A DNA stretch of 64,000 bases from Hymenobacter chitinivorans DSM 11115 (GCF_002797555.1 NZ_PGFA01000001.1:682001-746000), one strand, 5' to 3'. Shown: positions 26,267-34,495, counted from the first letter of the stretch. Notes: generated by a model from the sequence alone, not told the origin. Made by a program: numbers and translations.

Positions 26267-26352
26267 GTAGCGCGAACGTTGTAGTTCGCGTGGCTGAACG
26301 ACCAATAGTTGTGATGGCGCGCGGGGCACGCGAAATACAACGTTCGCGCTAC
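26267..26352. repeat. 26-bp inverted repeat (REP-like)
   Basis: Arms 26267-26292 and 26327-26352 match at 25 of 26 positions, including a perfect 17-bp outer part (GTAGCGCGAACGTTGTA and its complement). The loop has 34 bases. It is separate in sequence from all the other repeats of the window. Confidence 0.88.
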
Positions 26353-26397
26353 GCTATACTACCGCCCAGCTATTCTGCCTGGAGCTTTGCCAAGGCC

Positions 26398-26544
26398 GAC
26401 CAAAGCCTCGGCAAGTCTGCTCGAAGCAGTGGAAAGAACGGCCGAAGCGGTGGGAAGACCGACCGAAGTTCCAGCCAGTGCAACCGAAGTCGTGGCAAGG
26501 ATGACCGAAGCAGTAGAAAGGACGACCGAAGAGATAAAAAGAGC
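26398..26544 (+). repeat. Degenerate 21-bp tandem repeat, seven units
   Basis: Seven successive 21-bp units start at 26398, 26419, 26440, 26461, 26482, 26503 and 26524. The common core is RACCGAAGCAGTGGAAAG; six of seven units carry CGAAG in register. Because 21 is a multiple of three, several frames stay open and encode heptads (for example TEAVERT / TEEIKRA), but there is no convincing start or stop context. The remaining part of the 607-bp gap, 26545-26708, is GC-rich and holds nothing recognisable except the -7 box of the next gene. Confidence 0.85.
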
Positions 26545-26708
26545 TATTTCCACCGCTTCAGGTGACCTGCGCGGGGCCAGGCTAGCGCTTCGGGGTCGGC
26601 TGCGGCTTAGCCGGGTGGGCTGCGGGCGGGGGAGGGGCGCTTGGCAGGGCTTGGCGGGTGCCTCAAGCGGGTTCAGGCCGTTTTGCCGGCCCGCCCGTAT
26701 CTTGCGGC

Positions 26709-27143
26709 ATGCAAAAAACGCTGCTTTACGCCTTCCTGCTGCCGCTCGTGCTCTGCGGCGCCTGCCAGTCTTCCGATTCGAAAACGACGGTGCCCACCAC
26801 GGCGGCCCCCGAAACGGCCGCGGCTGATACAGCGGCGGTACGGCTGCGCGAGCGGGTGGCCCACCCCCAGGTGGGCGACGTGTACGTGGTGCAGTTTCAG
26901 CGCCCGGACAATCAAACCAGCCGTTACTTTTTCTACCACGTATTCCGGGCCACTCCCGACACCGCCTACCTGCACCCGGCCTACAAGGATGCCGCCACGG
27001 CCGATGCCGACCTGCGCCAGCCCGAGTTCCGGGCTTCCGACCAGACGATGATCTACACCCAGGCCGAGCTGCTGGAACTACTCCAGGTGCAGGCCGGCGA
27101 CGTCAACAAAGCCCGCCTCGTGCAGGTGCGCCGCGCCCAATAA
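26709..27143 (+). CDS. Small lipoprotein, hypothetical
   Basis: Lipoprotein of 144 aa: the signal peptide MQKTLLYAFLLPLVLCGAC places the lipobox Cys at residue 19. A Thr/Ala-rich linker follows, then a compact beta-rich domain (VGDVYVVQFQRPDNQ and YFFYHVFRATPDTAYLHP) and a terminal helix (AELLELLQVQAGDV). I recognise no family. TATCTTG ends 4 bases before the ATG, hinting at a leaderless mRNA. The gene is convergent with the cyclophilin, with only 8 bp between the stops. Confidence 0.7.
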   Translation: MQKTLLYAFLLPLVLCGACQSSDSKTTVPTTAAPETAAADTAAVRLRERVAHPQVGDVYVVQFQRPDNQTSRYFFYHVFRATPDTAYLHPAYKDAATADADLRQPEFRASDQTMIYTQAELLELLQVQAGDVNKARLVQVRRAQ

Positions 27144-27151
27144 GCAGCCGC

Positions 27152-27913
27152 TTACTTCACGACTTCAATCTTGATGTCGACGTCCTTCTTGGGCCATTTG
27201 TAGGGGTCCACGGGCTCGGCCGCAATTTTGTCGATGACCTCTAGGCCCTCCACTACTTCGCCAAACACGGTGTACTTGCCATCCAGGGAGGGCACGCCGC
27301 CCACCGTGGCGTAGGTCTTGAGCTGCTCGGGCGTGAGCTTGCGGCCGGCCATGGCCTGGGCTTGGTAGGGGGTGAGCTTTTCGCCCTGCACAAAGTAAAA
27401 ATCGGTGTTTGAGGACAGCTTGCCCGGGTTCTGGTCGTCGTCGTAGCGGGCCATGCCCAGGGCGCCGCGCTTGTGGAAGTGGGCAGCCCGGATTTCGGGC
27501 GGAATATGGTAGCGGGCCAGCCGGATAGTGCGGTGGTCGGAGCGGCCCCCCTGAATGGCAAATCCGTTGACGACGCGGTTAAATACGGTCTGGTCGAAGA
27601 CGCCCTTGCGGGCCAGCAGCAGGAAGTTGGCCTTGTGAATGGGCGTGTCGTCGTAGAGCTTCACGCGCAAGTCGCCGTGCCGGGTGTGCACGATTACCTC
27701 CGAGGCCGGATACGCCTTGCCGTACTCCGTGAGCAGGGCCACCGCGTTGCTGTCGCGCAGGCTCGTCAGCTCGGGGCCCGGCACGGGTGGGGGAGTGGGG
27801 GCGGCCGGAGCGGCGGTTTCGGCCGGGGGCGGGGTTTGGTTGCAGCCGCCGAGCCCCAGGGCGGCCGTGAGCAGGACCCCGTAGCGCAGGGCGGGCCAGG
27901 AAAAAGAAAACAT
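27152..27913 (-). CDS. Peptidyl-prolyl cis-trans isomerase, cyclophilin type, lipoprotein
   Basis: Periplasmic prolyl isomerase of 253 aa. ATG 27913 gives a lipoprotein signal (LLTAALGLGGCNQ) and a Pro/Ala-rich linker. The cyclophilin domain begins TRHGDLRVKLYDDTPIHKANF and has FDQTVFNRVVNGFAIQGG with the catalytic-loop Arg (usually FHRV.x.FMIQGG). Further conserved parts are RGALGMARYDDDQNPG, with SNTDFYFVQG matching the family SxxSQFFI, and YTVFGEVVEGLEVIDKIA. The insert after IQGG (about 25 residues) is typical of Bacteroidota secreted cyclophilins. It assists folding of exported proteins. Confidence 0.92.
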   Translation of the reverse strand: MFSFSWPALRYGVLLTAALGLGGCNQTPPPAETAAPAAPTPPPVPGPELTSLRDSNAVALLTEYGKAYPASEVIVHTRHGDLRVKLYDDTPIHKANFLLLARKGVFDQTVFNRVVNGFAIQGGRSDHRTIRLARYHIPPEIRAAHFHKRGALGMARYDDDQNPGKLSSNTDFYFVQGEKLTPYQAQAMAGRKLTPEQLKTYATVGGVPSLDGKYTVFGEVVEGLEVIDKIAAEPVDPYKWPKKDVDIKIEVVK

Positions 27914-28041
27914 GGGCAGAAAGGTCAGTGCGGAAAAACGCGCCAAGGCCCGGGTGGGCCCCAAACGACAAATGGGTTACGGCCCACGCCTCCGCGCGGC
28001 CATAACCCAAATGTAAAGCGTTTTCCGTGGGTTGGCAGGGG

Positions 28042-28095
28042 TAAAAAAAGCGGGACCGGCCGGCGGGTTGCCTGCCCCGTCCTGCCCGTCCCGCT
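28042..28095 (-). terminator. Terminator of the 28140-29339 gene
   Basis: AGCGGGAC (28049-28056) pairs with GTCCCGCT (28088-28095) over a 31-base GC-rich loop. On the minus strand seven Ts follow. It lies 45 bp past the stop codon. Confidence 0.7.
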
Positions 28096-28139
28096 ACTAT
28101 TCACGGCGGCCCGACTCTCGGCCGGCTGCTTAGCAGAAG

Positions 28140-29339
28140 CTAGTTCCAGCCGTCGTTTTCCTTTTTGTCGTCCTTCTTTTTCTTCTCCTTCCGCTTGCTG
28201 CTGCCCTCGTCCGATTTGGTTTTGACTTTTACTTTTTCGGGCTCGGCGGCGGGAGCAGTAGCCGGAACTGGGGCGGCCGGAGCAGGCGTCGGGGTTTCCA
28301 CAGGTGGCGGGGCCATGTCCTTGGCCGAGTTGATCTGGTCGGGCCGCTCCACTACTGCCTCTTTGTGCGTGGCCAGCAGCAGGTCCTGGGTCATCAGCTC
28401 GTTTTTGTCCCAGGCCTTGAGCTCCAGGGCCAGCTTTTCCTTTTCCTCCTTGCCGGGCTTTTTACCCATCAGCTGGTCCAAATCGGGCCGGCCCGCGTCC
28501 TGCCAGGCCGTCAGCCAGAGCGAGGCTACCAGCGTGGGGGCCTGCTTGAGGCGGTAGGCTACCTGCCCGCCCACTTCCTTGTAGTAGGCGTCGGCAAAGG
28601 CGTCGGAGTAGGAGCGGCGGGTTTTGCCAAACTTGTGGGAGAAAGTGTACTTGGTTTCGTTGGTAAAGGCGCGGGTTACTTTCTCCTCCTTGTCGAAGGT
28701 GTCGCCCAAAAAGCCGTACGATTCCTGCACGGCCGTCCAGACGGCGCGCAGTGGGTCTTTCACGTACTCGGCCTTCTCGCTGTCCAGCTTCCACTCGGCC
28801 AGGTGGCGCTCCGGCAGCTTCGATTCCCAGAGGCTGTGCATGCCCTGCTGGTTGGTCAGCTGCCCGTCATAATTGACGGTGGTGTGCAGCGGCACGTAGG
28901 CATCGGCCACGTAATGGCCCAGCTCGGCCGAGAGGCGGATAATGGCCACCGAATCACGCTGCTTAAAGGCTTCGGTCAGGGCTAGCTTGGTTTCGAGCAC
29001 TACCCACGGCACGGTGCCGTACTTGCGCAGCGTGTCGGCCGAATACTTGGCCGAGGCTTTTTCCCAGAGCTTGGGCATGGAACCAAACGGGTCGTCGCCG
29101 TAGTGGTCCATGTCGATGTAGTGCTTGGGCGCTTCCTTGGGGTCGTCCTCGCGCCGCTCGTCGGGGGCCGTCGAGAAGCGCACAATTTCGGCCAGGTGGC
29201 GGTAATAAAACCCCTGCATGGATTTTGGCAAGGTGTAAACCGCAATCTGGTTGATGGTGCGGTGCGCTAAAAAGCCCCAGCCCGACGACAAAAACGGGCA
29301 TAATAGCACAAGGGCCAGCGTTAGTACATGCTTTTTCAT
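28140..29339 (-). CDS. Zinc-dependent phospholipase C / S1-P1 nuclease-like secreted protein
   Basis: Secreted protein of 399 aa with a signal peptide ending at LSSGWG. The mature N-terminus WGFLAHRTINQIAV supplies the N-terminal Trp and first His that ligate zinc in this superfamily. YIDMDHYGDD, then LGHYVADAYVPLHTT, provide further Asp/His ligands. The body is helical throughout, as expected. From residue 315 it changes to a Pro/Ala-rich linker and a Lys/Glu tail (KEKKKKDDKKENDGWN). The protein could be a phospholipase or nuclease; Bacteroidota annotations use the phospholipase name. Only the fold family is shared with the gene at 7255. Confidence 0.82.
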   Translation of the reverse strand: MKKHVLTLALVLLCPFLSSGWGFLAHRTINQIAVYTLPKSMQGFYYRHLAEIVRFSTAPDERREDDPKEAPKHYIDMDHYGDDPFGSMPKLWEKASAKYSADTLRKYGTVPWVVLETKLALTEAFKQRDSVAIIRLSAELGHYVADAYVPLHTTVNYDGQLTNQQGMHSLWESKLPERHLAEWKLDSEKAEYVKDPLRAVWTAVQESYGFLGDTFDKEEKVTRAFTNETKYTFSHKFGKTRRSYSDAFADAYYKEVGGQVAYRLKQAPTLVASLWLTAWQDAGRPDLDQLMGKKPGKEEKEKLALELKAWDKNELMTQDLLLATHKEAVVERPDQINSAKDMAPPPVETPTPAPAAPVPATAPAAEPEKVKVKTKSDEGSSKRKEKKKKDDKKENDGWN

Positions 29340-29485
29340 AGAAAGAAGTAAAGGCCGGAAAGCAGGCTCCGCAAGTTCGGAATTTTGGATTAATAAAGTA
29401 TGGAGGAGTTGATAGTTGATTGTTGTTAGTTGTCAGTCGGAGGTCAGGCGAGGCGGCGGGTCGGGCAATTCCTCGTTCCGGCGTA

Positions 29486-29493
29486 TACCTTTA
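29486..29493 (+). promoter_or_regulatory. Possible -7 box (TACCTTTA) for the 29568 gene
   Basis: TACCTTTA matches the -7 consensus at seven of eight positions, 74 bp upstream of the ATG. The rest of the 228-bp gap holds two CAACTAAC-type stretches (29407-29438 reversed, 29533-29562 forward) forming a loose inverted repeat. Confidence 0.35.
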
Positions 29494-29567
29494 GCTGGCT
29501 ACGGGTTGCCGGCTTTACCACGCTGTGGGGGTACTAACAACCAGCAACCAGCAACTAACGACTAGCT

Positions 29568-30605
29568 ATGACGCTGATATCCAAGAAGAAGCTCTCCTAC
29601 AGCATCAGTCCCGGGCTGCGCGAGTACCTGCACGAGTACGACCGGGAAAGCAAGCTGCCGGTGACGTACCGCGACCTGCTGCGCTACAGCGGCTCGTTTC
29701 CGCTCATGGACCGCAACGGCCGCGACACGCTCTGGCAAACCGTTTTTTATGAGCCCAGCACGTTGGTTGAGCTCTCGGCGGGCCTGGCCGAGGTATACGC
29801 CCTGCTGCGCACCGACGGCGACCTGTCCTTTACCGACCACCTGCTGGCCGACCGCATCGACTACTGCCAGTTCGGCAACAGCAACCCGTTTCGGGTGCGC
29901 ATCGTGAACCAGCTCAACGACAACTACGACTATTTCTACGTGAAGCGGGCCGACGCCTCCCGGGTATACGGTCTGGAGCTGGAGCACCTGTTGTCGCCGA
30001 ACCGCATCAACTACCTCGTCTGCGGCGATTCGCTCATCGAGGAACACATTGCCGGCATCCCCGGCGACGACTTTATCCGTGACCATCTGCAGCGGCCCCA
30101 CCTCAACCAGGTGCGTATTGCCAAGGAGTTCGTCAAGTTTAATGAGCGCTGCTTTGCTCGCCTGCTCGGCGATATGCGGGCCTACAACTACGTCATCATT
30201 GCCACCCCCGACTTCGAGGACGAGCAATACCGCGTGCGGGCCATCGACTTCGACCAGCAGAGCTACGAGGGCAAAAAAAATATGTACCTGCCCCAGTTCT
30301 TCAAGGACAACCGCAAGGTGGTGCAGATGTGCAGCCGGCTGCTCAAGACCGAAACCATCCGGCAGTACCAGGCCGAGGAACGGACGCTGATTGCCCGGCG
30401 CGTGCGTCTGGAGCGCTACCGCCTCAAAAACCTAATGGACATCATGCGGCGCGACGAAACTTCTACCGACGAGAAAACTGCCCAGCTCAAGCAGCAGCTC
30501 AATGCCCACTACGGCTCCACGGCCTTCGACCGGTGCCGCAGCATGGGCGACGTGGTGCACCAGAACCTGAAAATGATGCTGCTGGCCCGCCCCCGGCCCG
30601 ATTAA
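29568..30605 (+). CDS. Conserved hypothetical protein, 345 aa
   Basis: Soluble protein without signal peptide. It begins ISKKKLSYSISPGLREYLHE. The middle carries YDYFYVKRADASRVYGLELEHLL, then FNERCFARLLGDMRAYNYVI and YRVRAIDFDQQSYEGKKNMY. The order of a basic beta-strand residue (FYVKRAD), a helix, a His/Asn-bearing segment and IDFDQ distantly recalls small protein-kinase-like folds, but no clear catalytic loop is visible, so this is only a hint. The C-terminal 90 residues are helical and basic. Its stop overlaps that of the convergent cinA-like gene by 4 bp. I recognise no named family. Confidence 0.72.
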   Translation: MTLISKKKLSYSISPGLREYLHEYDRESKLPVTYRDLLRYSGSFPLMDRNGRDTLWQTVFYEPSTLVELSAGLAEVYALLRTDGDLSFTDHLLADRIDYCQFGNSNPFRVRIVNQLNDNYDYFYVKRADASRVYGLELEHLLSPNRINYLVCGDSLIEEHIAGIPGDDFIRDHLQRPHLNQVRIAKEFVKFNERCFARLLGDMRAYNYVIIATPDFEDEQYRVRAIDFDQQSYEGKKNMYLPQFFKDNRKVVQMCSRLLKTETIRQYQAEERTLIARRVRLERYRLKNLMDIMRRDETSTDEKTAQLKQQLNAHYGSTAFDRCRSMGDVVHQNLKMMLLARPRPD

Positions 30606-31111
30606 GCCGTGAGCTTATCCTGGTCGGGTGGGAAACGGTCGAGTAGCTCACTGAGCTTGCGGTACACAAAATCCACGGCCTGCTGCCGCACGCTCAGACA
30701 GTCGCCCTGGAATACTTCGCGGTGCTCCTCGGCCCGGTTCTGGTACAGGAACGTGAAAAACAGCGTGCCGGCGGGCTTTTCGTCGGTTTCGGAACCCCCG
30801 GCGGCGCACAGGCCCGTCACGGCCACGCACACGTCGGCCCCGATTTTCTTGTGCAGGCCCATTACCATTTCATTGGTCACCTGCTGCGACTCGGCGGTGT
30901 AGATTTCCAGGGTTTGCTTGCTCACGCCCAGCAGCTTGTGCTTGGCCTCGGGGTGGTAGGTCACGATGGAGCCCAGCAGTACGCTGCTCACGCCCTGAGC
31001 CTCCACTAGGCCCGCGGGCAGCAACCCGGCCGTGCAGCTTTCGGCAAAAGCCAGGGTGAGCTTGTATTGAATAAAGCGCTTTACGAGGGCAGATATGTCG
31101 GCTGGTTTCAT
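30602..31111 (-). CDS. CinA C-terminal domain protein (nicotinamide-nucleotide amidase-like, PncC)
   Basis: Stand-alone CinA C-terminal domain of 169 aa; the enzyme family deamidates NMN to NaMN in pyridine nucleotide recycling. ATG 31111 (MKPADISALVKRF) is chosen. The signature LTLAFAESCTAGLLPAGLVE carries the catalytic Ser, and SVLLGSIVTYHPEAKHKLLGV follows as in the family. The usual AVTGIAGPGGG loop reads AVTGLCAAGGSETDEKPAG here, a notable change beside the active site. There is no N-terminal MoCF domain. Confidence 0.9.
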   Translation of the reverse strand: MKPADISALVKRFIQYKLTLAFAESCTAGLLPAGLVEAQGVSSVLLGSIVTYHPEAKHKLLGVSKQTLEIYTAESQQVTNEMVMGLHKKIGADVCVAVTGLCAAGGSETDEKPAGTLFFTFLYQNRAEEHREVFQGDCLSVRQQAVDFVYRKLSELLDRFPPDQDKLTA

Positions 31112-31267
31112 AGGGCAGAAAGGGGCGTGCTGAATCCTATACTGCCTTTTGCGCTTTAAGTTAGGGGCCGCCCAGGTAAGCTCCACGGTAGGTATAGTGC
31201 AATATGCTCAACGGCAACAGCTTACTTCGGCACTGCCGTTGAGCTGGCTTGCCGCTGTTTTTCGGGC

Positions 31268-32569
31268 TTACTCCTGACGGTACACCACGCCCTGCTTCAT
31301 CACGAAGCGCACCCGCTGCATCACTTTGATGTCCTGGGTCGGGTCGCCATCCACGGCTACTACGTCGGCCAGCTTGCCGGCTTCCAAAGTGCCCAGGTTC
31401 TCGGTCTGGTCCAGCAGCTCGGCCGCCGACACCGTGGCCGCACGCAGGGCCTCGTAGGCAGGCATGCCGGCTTCTACCATGTACTGAAACTCCAGGGCAT
31501 TCACGCCGTGCCGGTACACGGAAGCGTCGGTGCCAAAGGCAATTTTTACCCCGGCTTTGTAGGCTTTGCCGAAGGTCGTTTGCAGCTTGGGCCCGATAGC
31601 CAAGGCCTTGGGCGTTACCAGGGGCGGGTAATAGTTCGGAATCTTAGCCGAGTCGGCCACCGACTTGCCAGCCGTAATAGTGGGCACGTACCAAGTCCCG
31701 AATTTCTTCATCAGCTTCATCGTCTCGTCGTCCATCAGGGTGCCGTGCTCGATGCTGGTAACGCCGGCCCGGATGGCGCGCTTCATGCCCTCGGCCCCGT
31801 GGGCGTGGCAGGCCACGCGCAGGCCCAGGTCCCGCGCCGTTTCCACCACGGCCTTTATTTCTTCCTCGGTCATCTGGGCGCTGCTGCCGTCCTTGGCCAC
31901 GCTGAGCACGCCGCCGGTGGAGGCAATTTTAATCAGGTCGGCACCGCGCTTGTACTGCTCGCGCACGGCCTGCCGGCACTGTTCGGGACCGTTGGCTACG
32001 CCGTCGGCCGGACCAGGCACGCCCATCAAATCCTGGCGGTAGCCGTTGGTGGGGTCCATGTGGCCGCCGGTGCCCGATATGGCTTTGTTCACGGTAAAGA
32101 TGCGCGGCCCCACTACCTGCCCGCGGTTCACGGCGTTGCGCAGGGCCACGTTCACGCCCGAGCCGCCCAGGTCGCGCACGGTGGTAAAGCCGGCTAGCAG
32201 GGTTTTGCGGGCGTGGTCGAGGGAGGCGAAGGCCACGTCGGCCGGGTTTTCGGTCAGCTCCTTCAGCAAGCCGTCCTTGCTGGTTTCGCCTTCGAGGTGC
32301 ACGTGGCAGTCGATGAGGCCGGGCAGCACGGTCTTGTTCTTCAGGTCAATAACCTTGTCGGTGCCGCTGCCGGTGGTGTAGCCCCGTTCCACGGCTACCA
32401 CCCGGCCTTTTTCCACCACCAGGGTCATTTCGGTCTGAGGCTGGGCCTTGGCCGTGCGCATGTCCAGCAGGCGGCCACAGTGCAGGTAGGTTTTCTGGGC
32501 CCAGGCCGGGGCCAAAGGCAGGGCACAAAACAGAAAGGCAGTGAGCGTGACGCGGGTAGAAAGCAGCAT
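31268..32569 (-). CDS. Secreted amidohydrolase family protein (imidazolonepropionase/prolidase-like)
   Basis: Metal-dependent amidohydrolase of 433 aa exported by a signal peptide (MLLSTRVTLTAFLFC to PAWAQ; ATG 32569). The TIM-barrel metal site is visible: PGLIDCHVHLEG gives the HxH pair near residue 85, VACHAHGAEGM and VTSIEHGTLMD give the two later His, and IAFGTDASVYRHG gives the Asp. The C-terminal composite-sandwich strand ends VKMQRVRFVMKQGVVYRQ in pattern. This group includes periplasmic dipeptidases and Xaa-Pro-type peptidases; the substrate is not certain. A TACCTTA box lies about 33 bp upstream of the ATG. Confidence 0.92.
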   Translation of the reverse strand: MLLSTRVTLTAFLFCALPLAPAWAQKTYLHCGRLLDMRTAKAQPQTEMTLVVEKGRVVAVERGYTTGSGTDKVIDLKNKTVLPGLIDCHVHLEGETSKDGLLKELTENPADVAFASLDHARKTLLAGFTTVRDLGGSGVNVALRNAVNRGQVVGPRIFTVNKAISGTGGHMDPTNGYRQDLMGVPGPADGVANGPEQCRQAVREQYKRGADLIKIASTGGVLSVAKDGSSAQMTEEEIKAVVETARDLGLRVACHAHGAEGMKRAIRAGVTSIEHGTLMDDETMKLMKKFGTWYVPTITAGKSVADSAKIPNYYPPLVTPKALAIGPKLQTTFGKAYKAGVKIAFGTDASVYRHGVNALEFQYMVEAGMPAYEALRAATVSAAELLDQTENLGTLEAGKLADVVAVDGDPTQDIKVMQRVRFVMKQGVVYRQE

Positions 32570-32717
32570 AGAACAGGAAAAAAGGGCGTGAATCGGGGCA
32601 GTAAGGTACAACATAGAAAAACGCTGCATGCCGCCTAAATCCACCGGAATCCGTACCTTGATGGCGGCTTGGTACTGCCGGCCGCTTATTCTCCTTAATC
32701 TACTCTTTCACTACCTC

Positions 32718-32978
32718 ATGGCCACTCCCGAAGAATTCGAAGCCGCCGCCGCCCGCGCCCAGCAACTGCCCTCCAAGCCCAACAACATGGTGCTGCTCCA
32801 GCTCTACGCCCTCTACAAGCAAGCCTCCGAAGGCGACGTGTCCGGCGACCGGCCCGGCGGCTTCGACTTCAAAGGCATTGCCAAATACGACGCCTGGGCC
32901 AGCCTCAGCGGCAAAAGCCAGGACGACGCCCGCCAGGAATACGTGGAGCTAGTCAGTTCCCTGTTCCAGGGCGCGTAA
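32718..32978 (+). CDS. Acyl-CoA-binding protein
   Basis: Small four-helix acyl-CoA-binding protein of 86 aa, which carries and buffers long-chain acyl-CoA in the cytosol. The ACBP signature is complete: EEFEAAAARAQQLPSKPNN, then LLQLYALYKQASEGDV with the acyl-CoA-binding Tyr/Lys, FKGIAKYDAWASLSGKS and DDARQEYVELVSSL. The start ATG 32718 fits the family N-terminus; an in-frame ATG at 32658, directly after TACCTTG, would add 20 non-conserved hydrophobic residues. Confidence 0.95.
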   Translation: MATPEEFEAAAARAQQLPSKPNNMVLLQLYALYKQASEGDVSGDRPGGFDFKGIAKYDAWASLSGKSQDDARQEYVELVSSLFQGA

Positions 32979-33000
32979 TTCTTGCCGGTAGGCAAACATG

Positions 33001-33160
33001 TCATTGCGAGGCCGGAGGCCGTGGCAATCCGTCGTCTGCCAGTGACAACTGCTCTTTTACCAGAAAGCCCTTTCTCGCTTGCTACGGGAAAGGGCTTTGC
33101 ACTTAAGAACACTCAGCACATTTCAAGGACGGATTGTTTCGACTCCGCCTCACAAGGACA
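33001..33160. repeat. Dispersed nested-palindrome element, copy A (short form)
   Basis: The outer arms are TCATTGCGAGGC...CAATCCGTC (33001-33033) and GACGGATTG...CGCCTCACAAGGACA (33128-33160), inverted and imperfect. The core hairpin has an 11-bp stem AAAGCCCTTTC / GAAAGGGCTTT (33064-33074, 33088-33098), preceded by CTCTTTTACCAG as in copies C and D. It fills the gap between two convergent genes and could act as a terminator for both. Confidence 0.8.
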
Positions 33161-33174
33161 CGTCTTGTACCTAC

Positions 33175-33396
33175 TTACACTTTAGGAGCCGGCAGGTCAA
33201 AAGCTTCGGCGTTGTGCTCGAAGTGGCCTTTGTGCGAACCATCGCAGAAGGGCTTGTTCTTGGACAAACCGCAGCGGCAGATGCTGATTCGCTCCCGGCC
33301 GGCCAGGCCGTAGGGCTGGCCCTGGGCATCCACGAGTTCGAAATCACCCTCCACGCGCAGGGAGCCGTTGCTGAGTACAGTAAGTTTGGTAGCCAT
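33175..33396 (-). CDS. CDGSH iron-sulfur domain protein
   Basis: Protein of 73 aa with one CDGSH motif that binds a 2Fe-2S cluster with three Cys and one His: CRCGLSKNKPFCDGSHKG near residues 41-58. ATG 33396 (MATKLTVLSNG) gives the short N-terminal strand region (SLRVEGDFELVDAQG). Such single-motif bacterial proteins are soluble and dimeric; roles in redox or cluster transfer are proposed for the family. It precedes no obvious partner; the next gene on the strand is an NTF2-like protein 38 bp upstream. Confidence 0.93.
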   Translation of the reverse strand: MATKLTVLSNGSLRVEGDFELVDAQGQPYGLAGRERISICRCGLSKNKPFCDGSHKGHFEHNAEAFDLPAPKV

Positions 33397-33434
33397 GAAA
33401 TGAAAGTCAGAAGGTGAGGGAAGAGAGAAGGAGG

Positions 33435-33938
33435 TTAGTCGAGGCAGGAGCGGCCGGCGCACGAGAGCGGCGTGTAAGTAGCCGACAGAATCGTCCAGGC
33501 GTTGTTTTCGAACTTCCACATCAGCCAGTACTTGCCGATAATGCGGTTTTTGGTTTTGTCCTGGGTGTCGGTCCAGGCCTCGGCCCACTCCCCGGTTTCG
33601 TAGGCCAGCTGGCCCTGGTCGCTGAGCTCCACGTTCATCGTGCGGTTCATCCAGGTTACGTCGGGGCGCTGGCGGAAGCGCGAGCGGAACCACTGCCGGG
33701 TGGCGGCCTCGCTGCTGCGGCTGCCGCTGGCGGTGCTCACCATGATGCCCGGGTTAAACAGGTTGTAGAAGGCCGTGGTGTCGCGGCTGTTGAAGGCGCG
33801 GTTCCAGGTTTCGCTCCGGGCTTTGATCAGCTCCAGGTGTTTCTGCTTGAGAATCTGGCCGAAGCTGAGTTGGCTCACCAGCAGCAGCGAGGCTACGCCC
33901 AGCAGGCGGCGCAGCGGCAAAGAAGTAGAAAAGCCCAT
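33435..33938 (-). CDS. Secreted NTF2-like (DUF4440/SnoaL-type) protein
   Basis: Protein of 167 aa with a signal peptide (LLGVASLLLVSQLSFG). The mature part is a single NTF2-like cone-shaped domain: ARSETWNRAFNSRDTTAFYNL in the first helix, then GIMVSTASG, then the strands TMNVELSDQGQLAYETGEW and GKYWLMWKFENNAWTILSA. There are two C-terminal Cys (SCAGRSC). This family includes enzymes and ligand-binding proteins; no specific function can be given. Confidence 0.82.
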   Translation of the reverse strand: MGFSTSLPLRRLLGVASLLLVSQLSFGQILKQKHLELIKARSETWNRAFNSRDTTAFYNLFNPGIMVSTASGSRSSEAATRQWFRSRFRQRPDVTWMNRTMNVELSDQGQLAYETGEWAEAWTDTQDKTKNRIIGKYWLMWKFENNAWTILSATYTPLSCAGRSCLD

Positions 33939-33976
33939 GCGGGTACGGAATAGAATGAAGGCAAAAGACAGCGCAA

Positions 33977-34495
33977 TTACGCCAGTTCTTTGCGCATTAC
34001 GTAGTCATTCATCCAATAAGGCCCGATGGCAATGTCTTCCTCGCGGTGGCGCTGGAAGCCCAGCCGCTCGTAGAACGAAATGGCCGGGTTGTGGCGGTTT
34101 ACGTTCAGCTCCAGGGTTTTGCCCCCGATTTGCCGGGTGGCGTCTTCCACAGCCTCAATCAGGTTTTGGCCCAGGCCCTGGCCCTGGTGGGAGGGCAGAA
34201 TATAAATCTTGTGCAGCTTAAATACCTCGTCGCCGGCGGGCAGGCGGGAAAAGGACGCGTAACCGGCTGGGTGGCCATCGGCGTAGAGCAGCAGAAAAGT
34301 ATGCCCGTCTTCGCTCATCTGCCGCTGCAGAGAGGTCGGCGTGTAAATCACGCGGTACATGTACTCAATCTGGTCCTTCGAGATAATGAAGCGGTAGGTC
34401 GGCTCCCAGGTGGCTTCGGCCAGCTGAATAATCGTCGGAATATCGGCCAGCGTGGCGGGCTGAATGGTAATGGCTGAAGGAATGGAAGCGGACAT
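33977..34495 (-). CDS. GNAT family N-acetyltransferase
   Basis: Cytosolic acetyltransferase of 172 aa starting at ATG 34495 (MSASIPSAITIQ). The first strand and helix are IQPATLADIPTIIQLAEATW; the acetyl-CoA site is in motif A, LHKIYILPSHQGQGLGQNLI near residue 108, with the pyrophosphate loop QGQGLG. Motif B follows as LELNVNRHNPAISFYERLGF. The N-terminal half with DQIEYMYRVIYTP matches a group common in Bacteroidota. Substrate unknown. Confidence 0.92.
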   Translation of the reverse strand: MSASIPSAITIQPATLADIPTIIQLAEATWEPTYRFIISKDQIEYMYRVIYTPTSLQRQMSEDGHTFLLLYADGHPAGYASFSRLPAGDEVFKLHKIYILPSHQGQGLGQNLIEAVEDATRQIGGKTLELNVNRHNPAISFYERLGFQRHREEDIAIGPYWMNDYVMRKELA

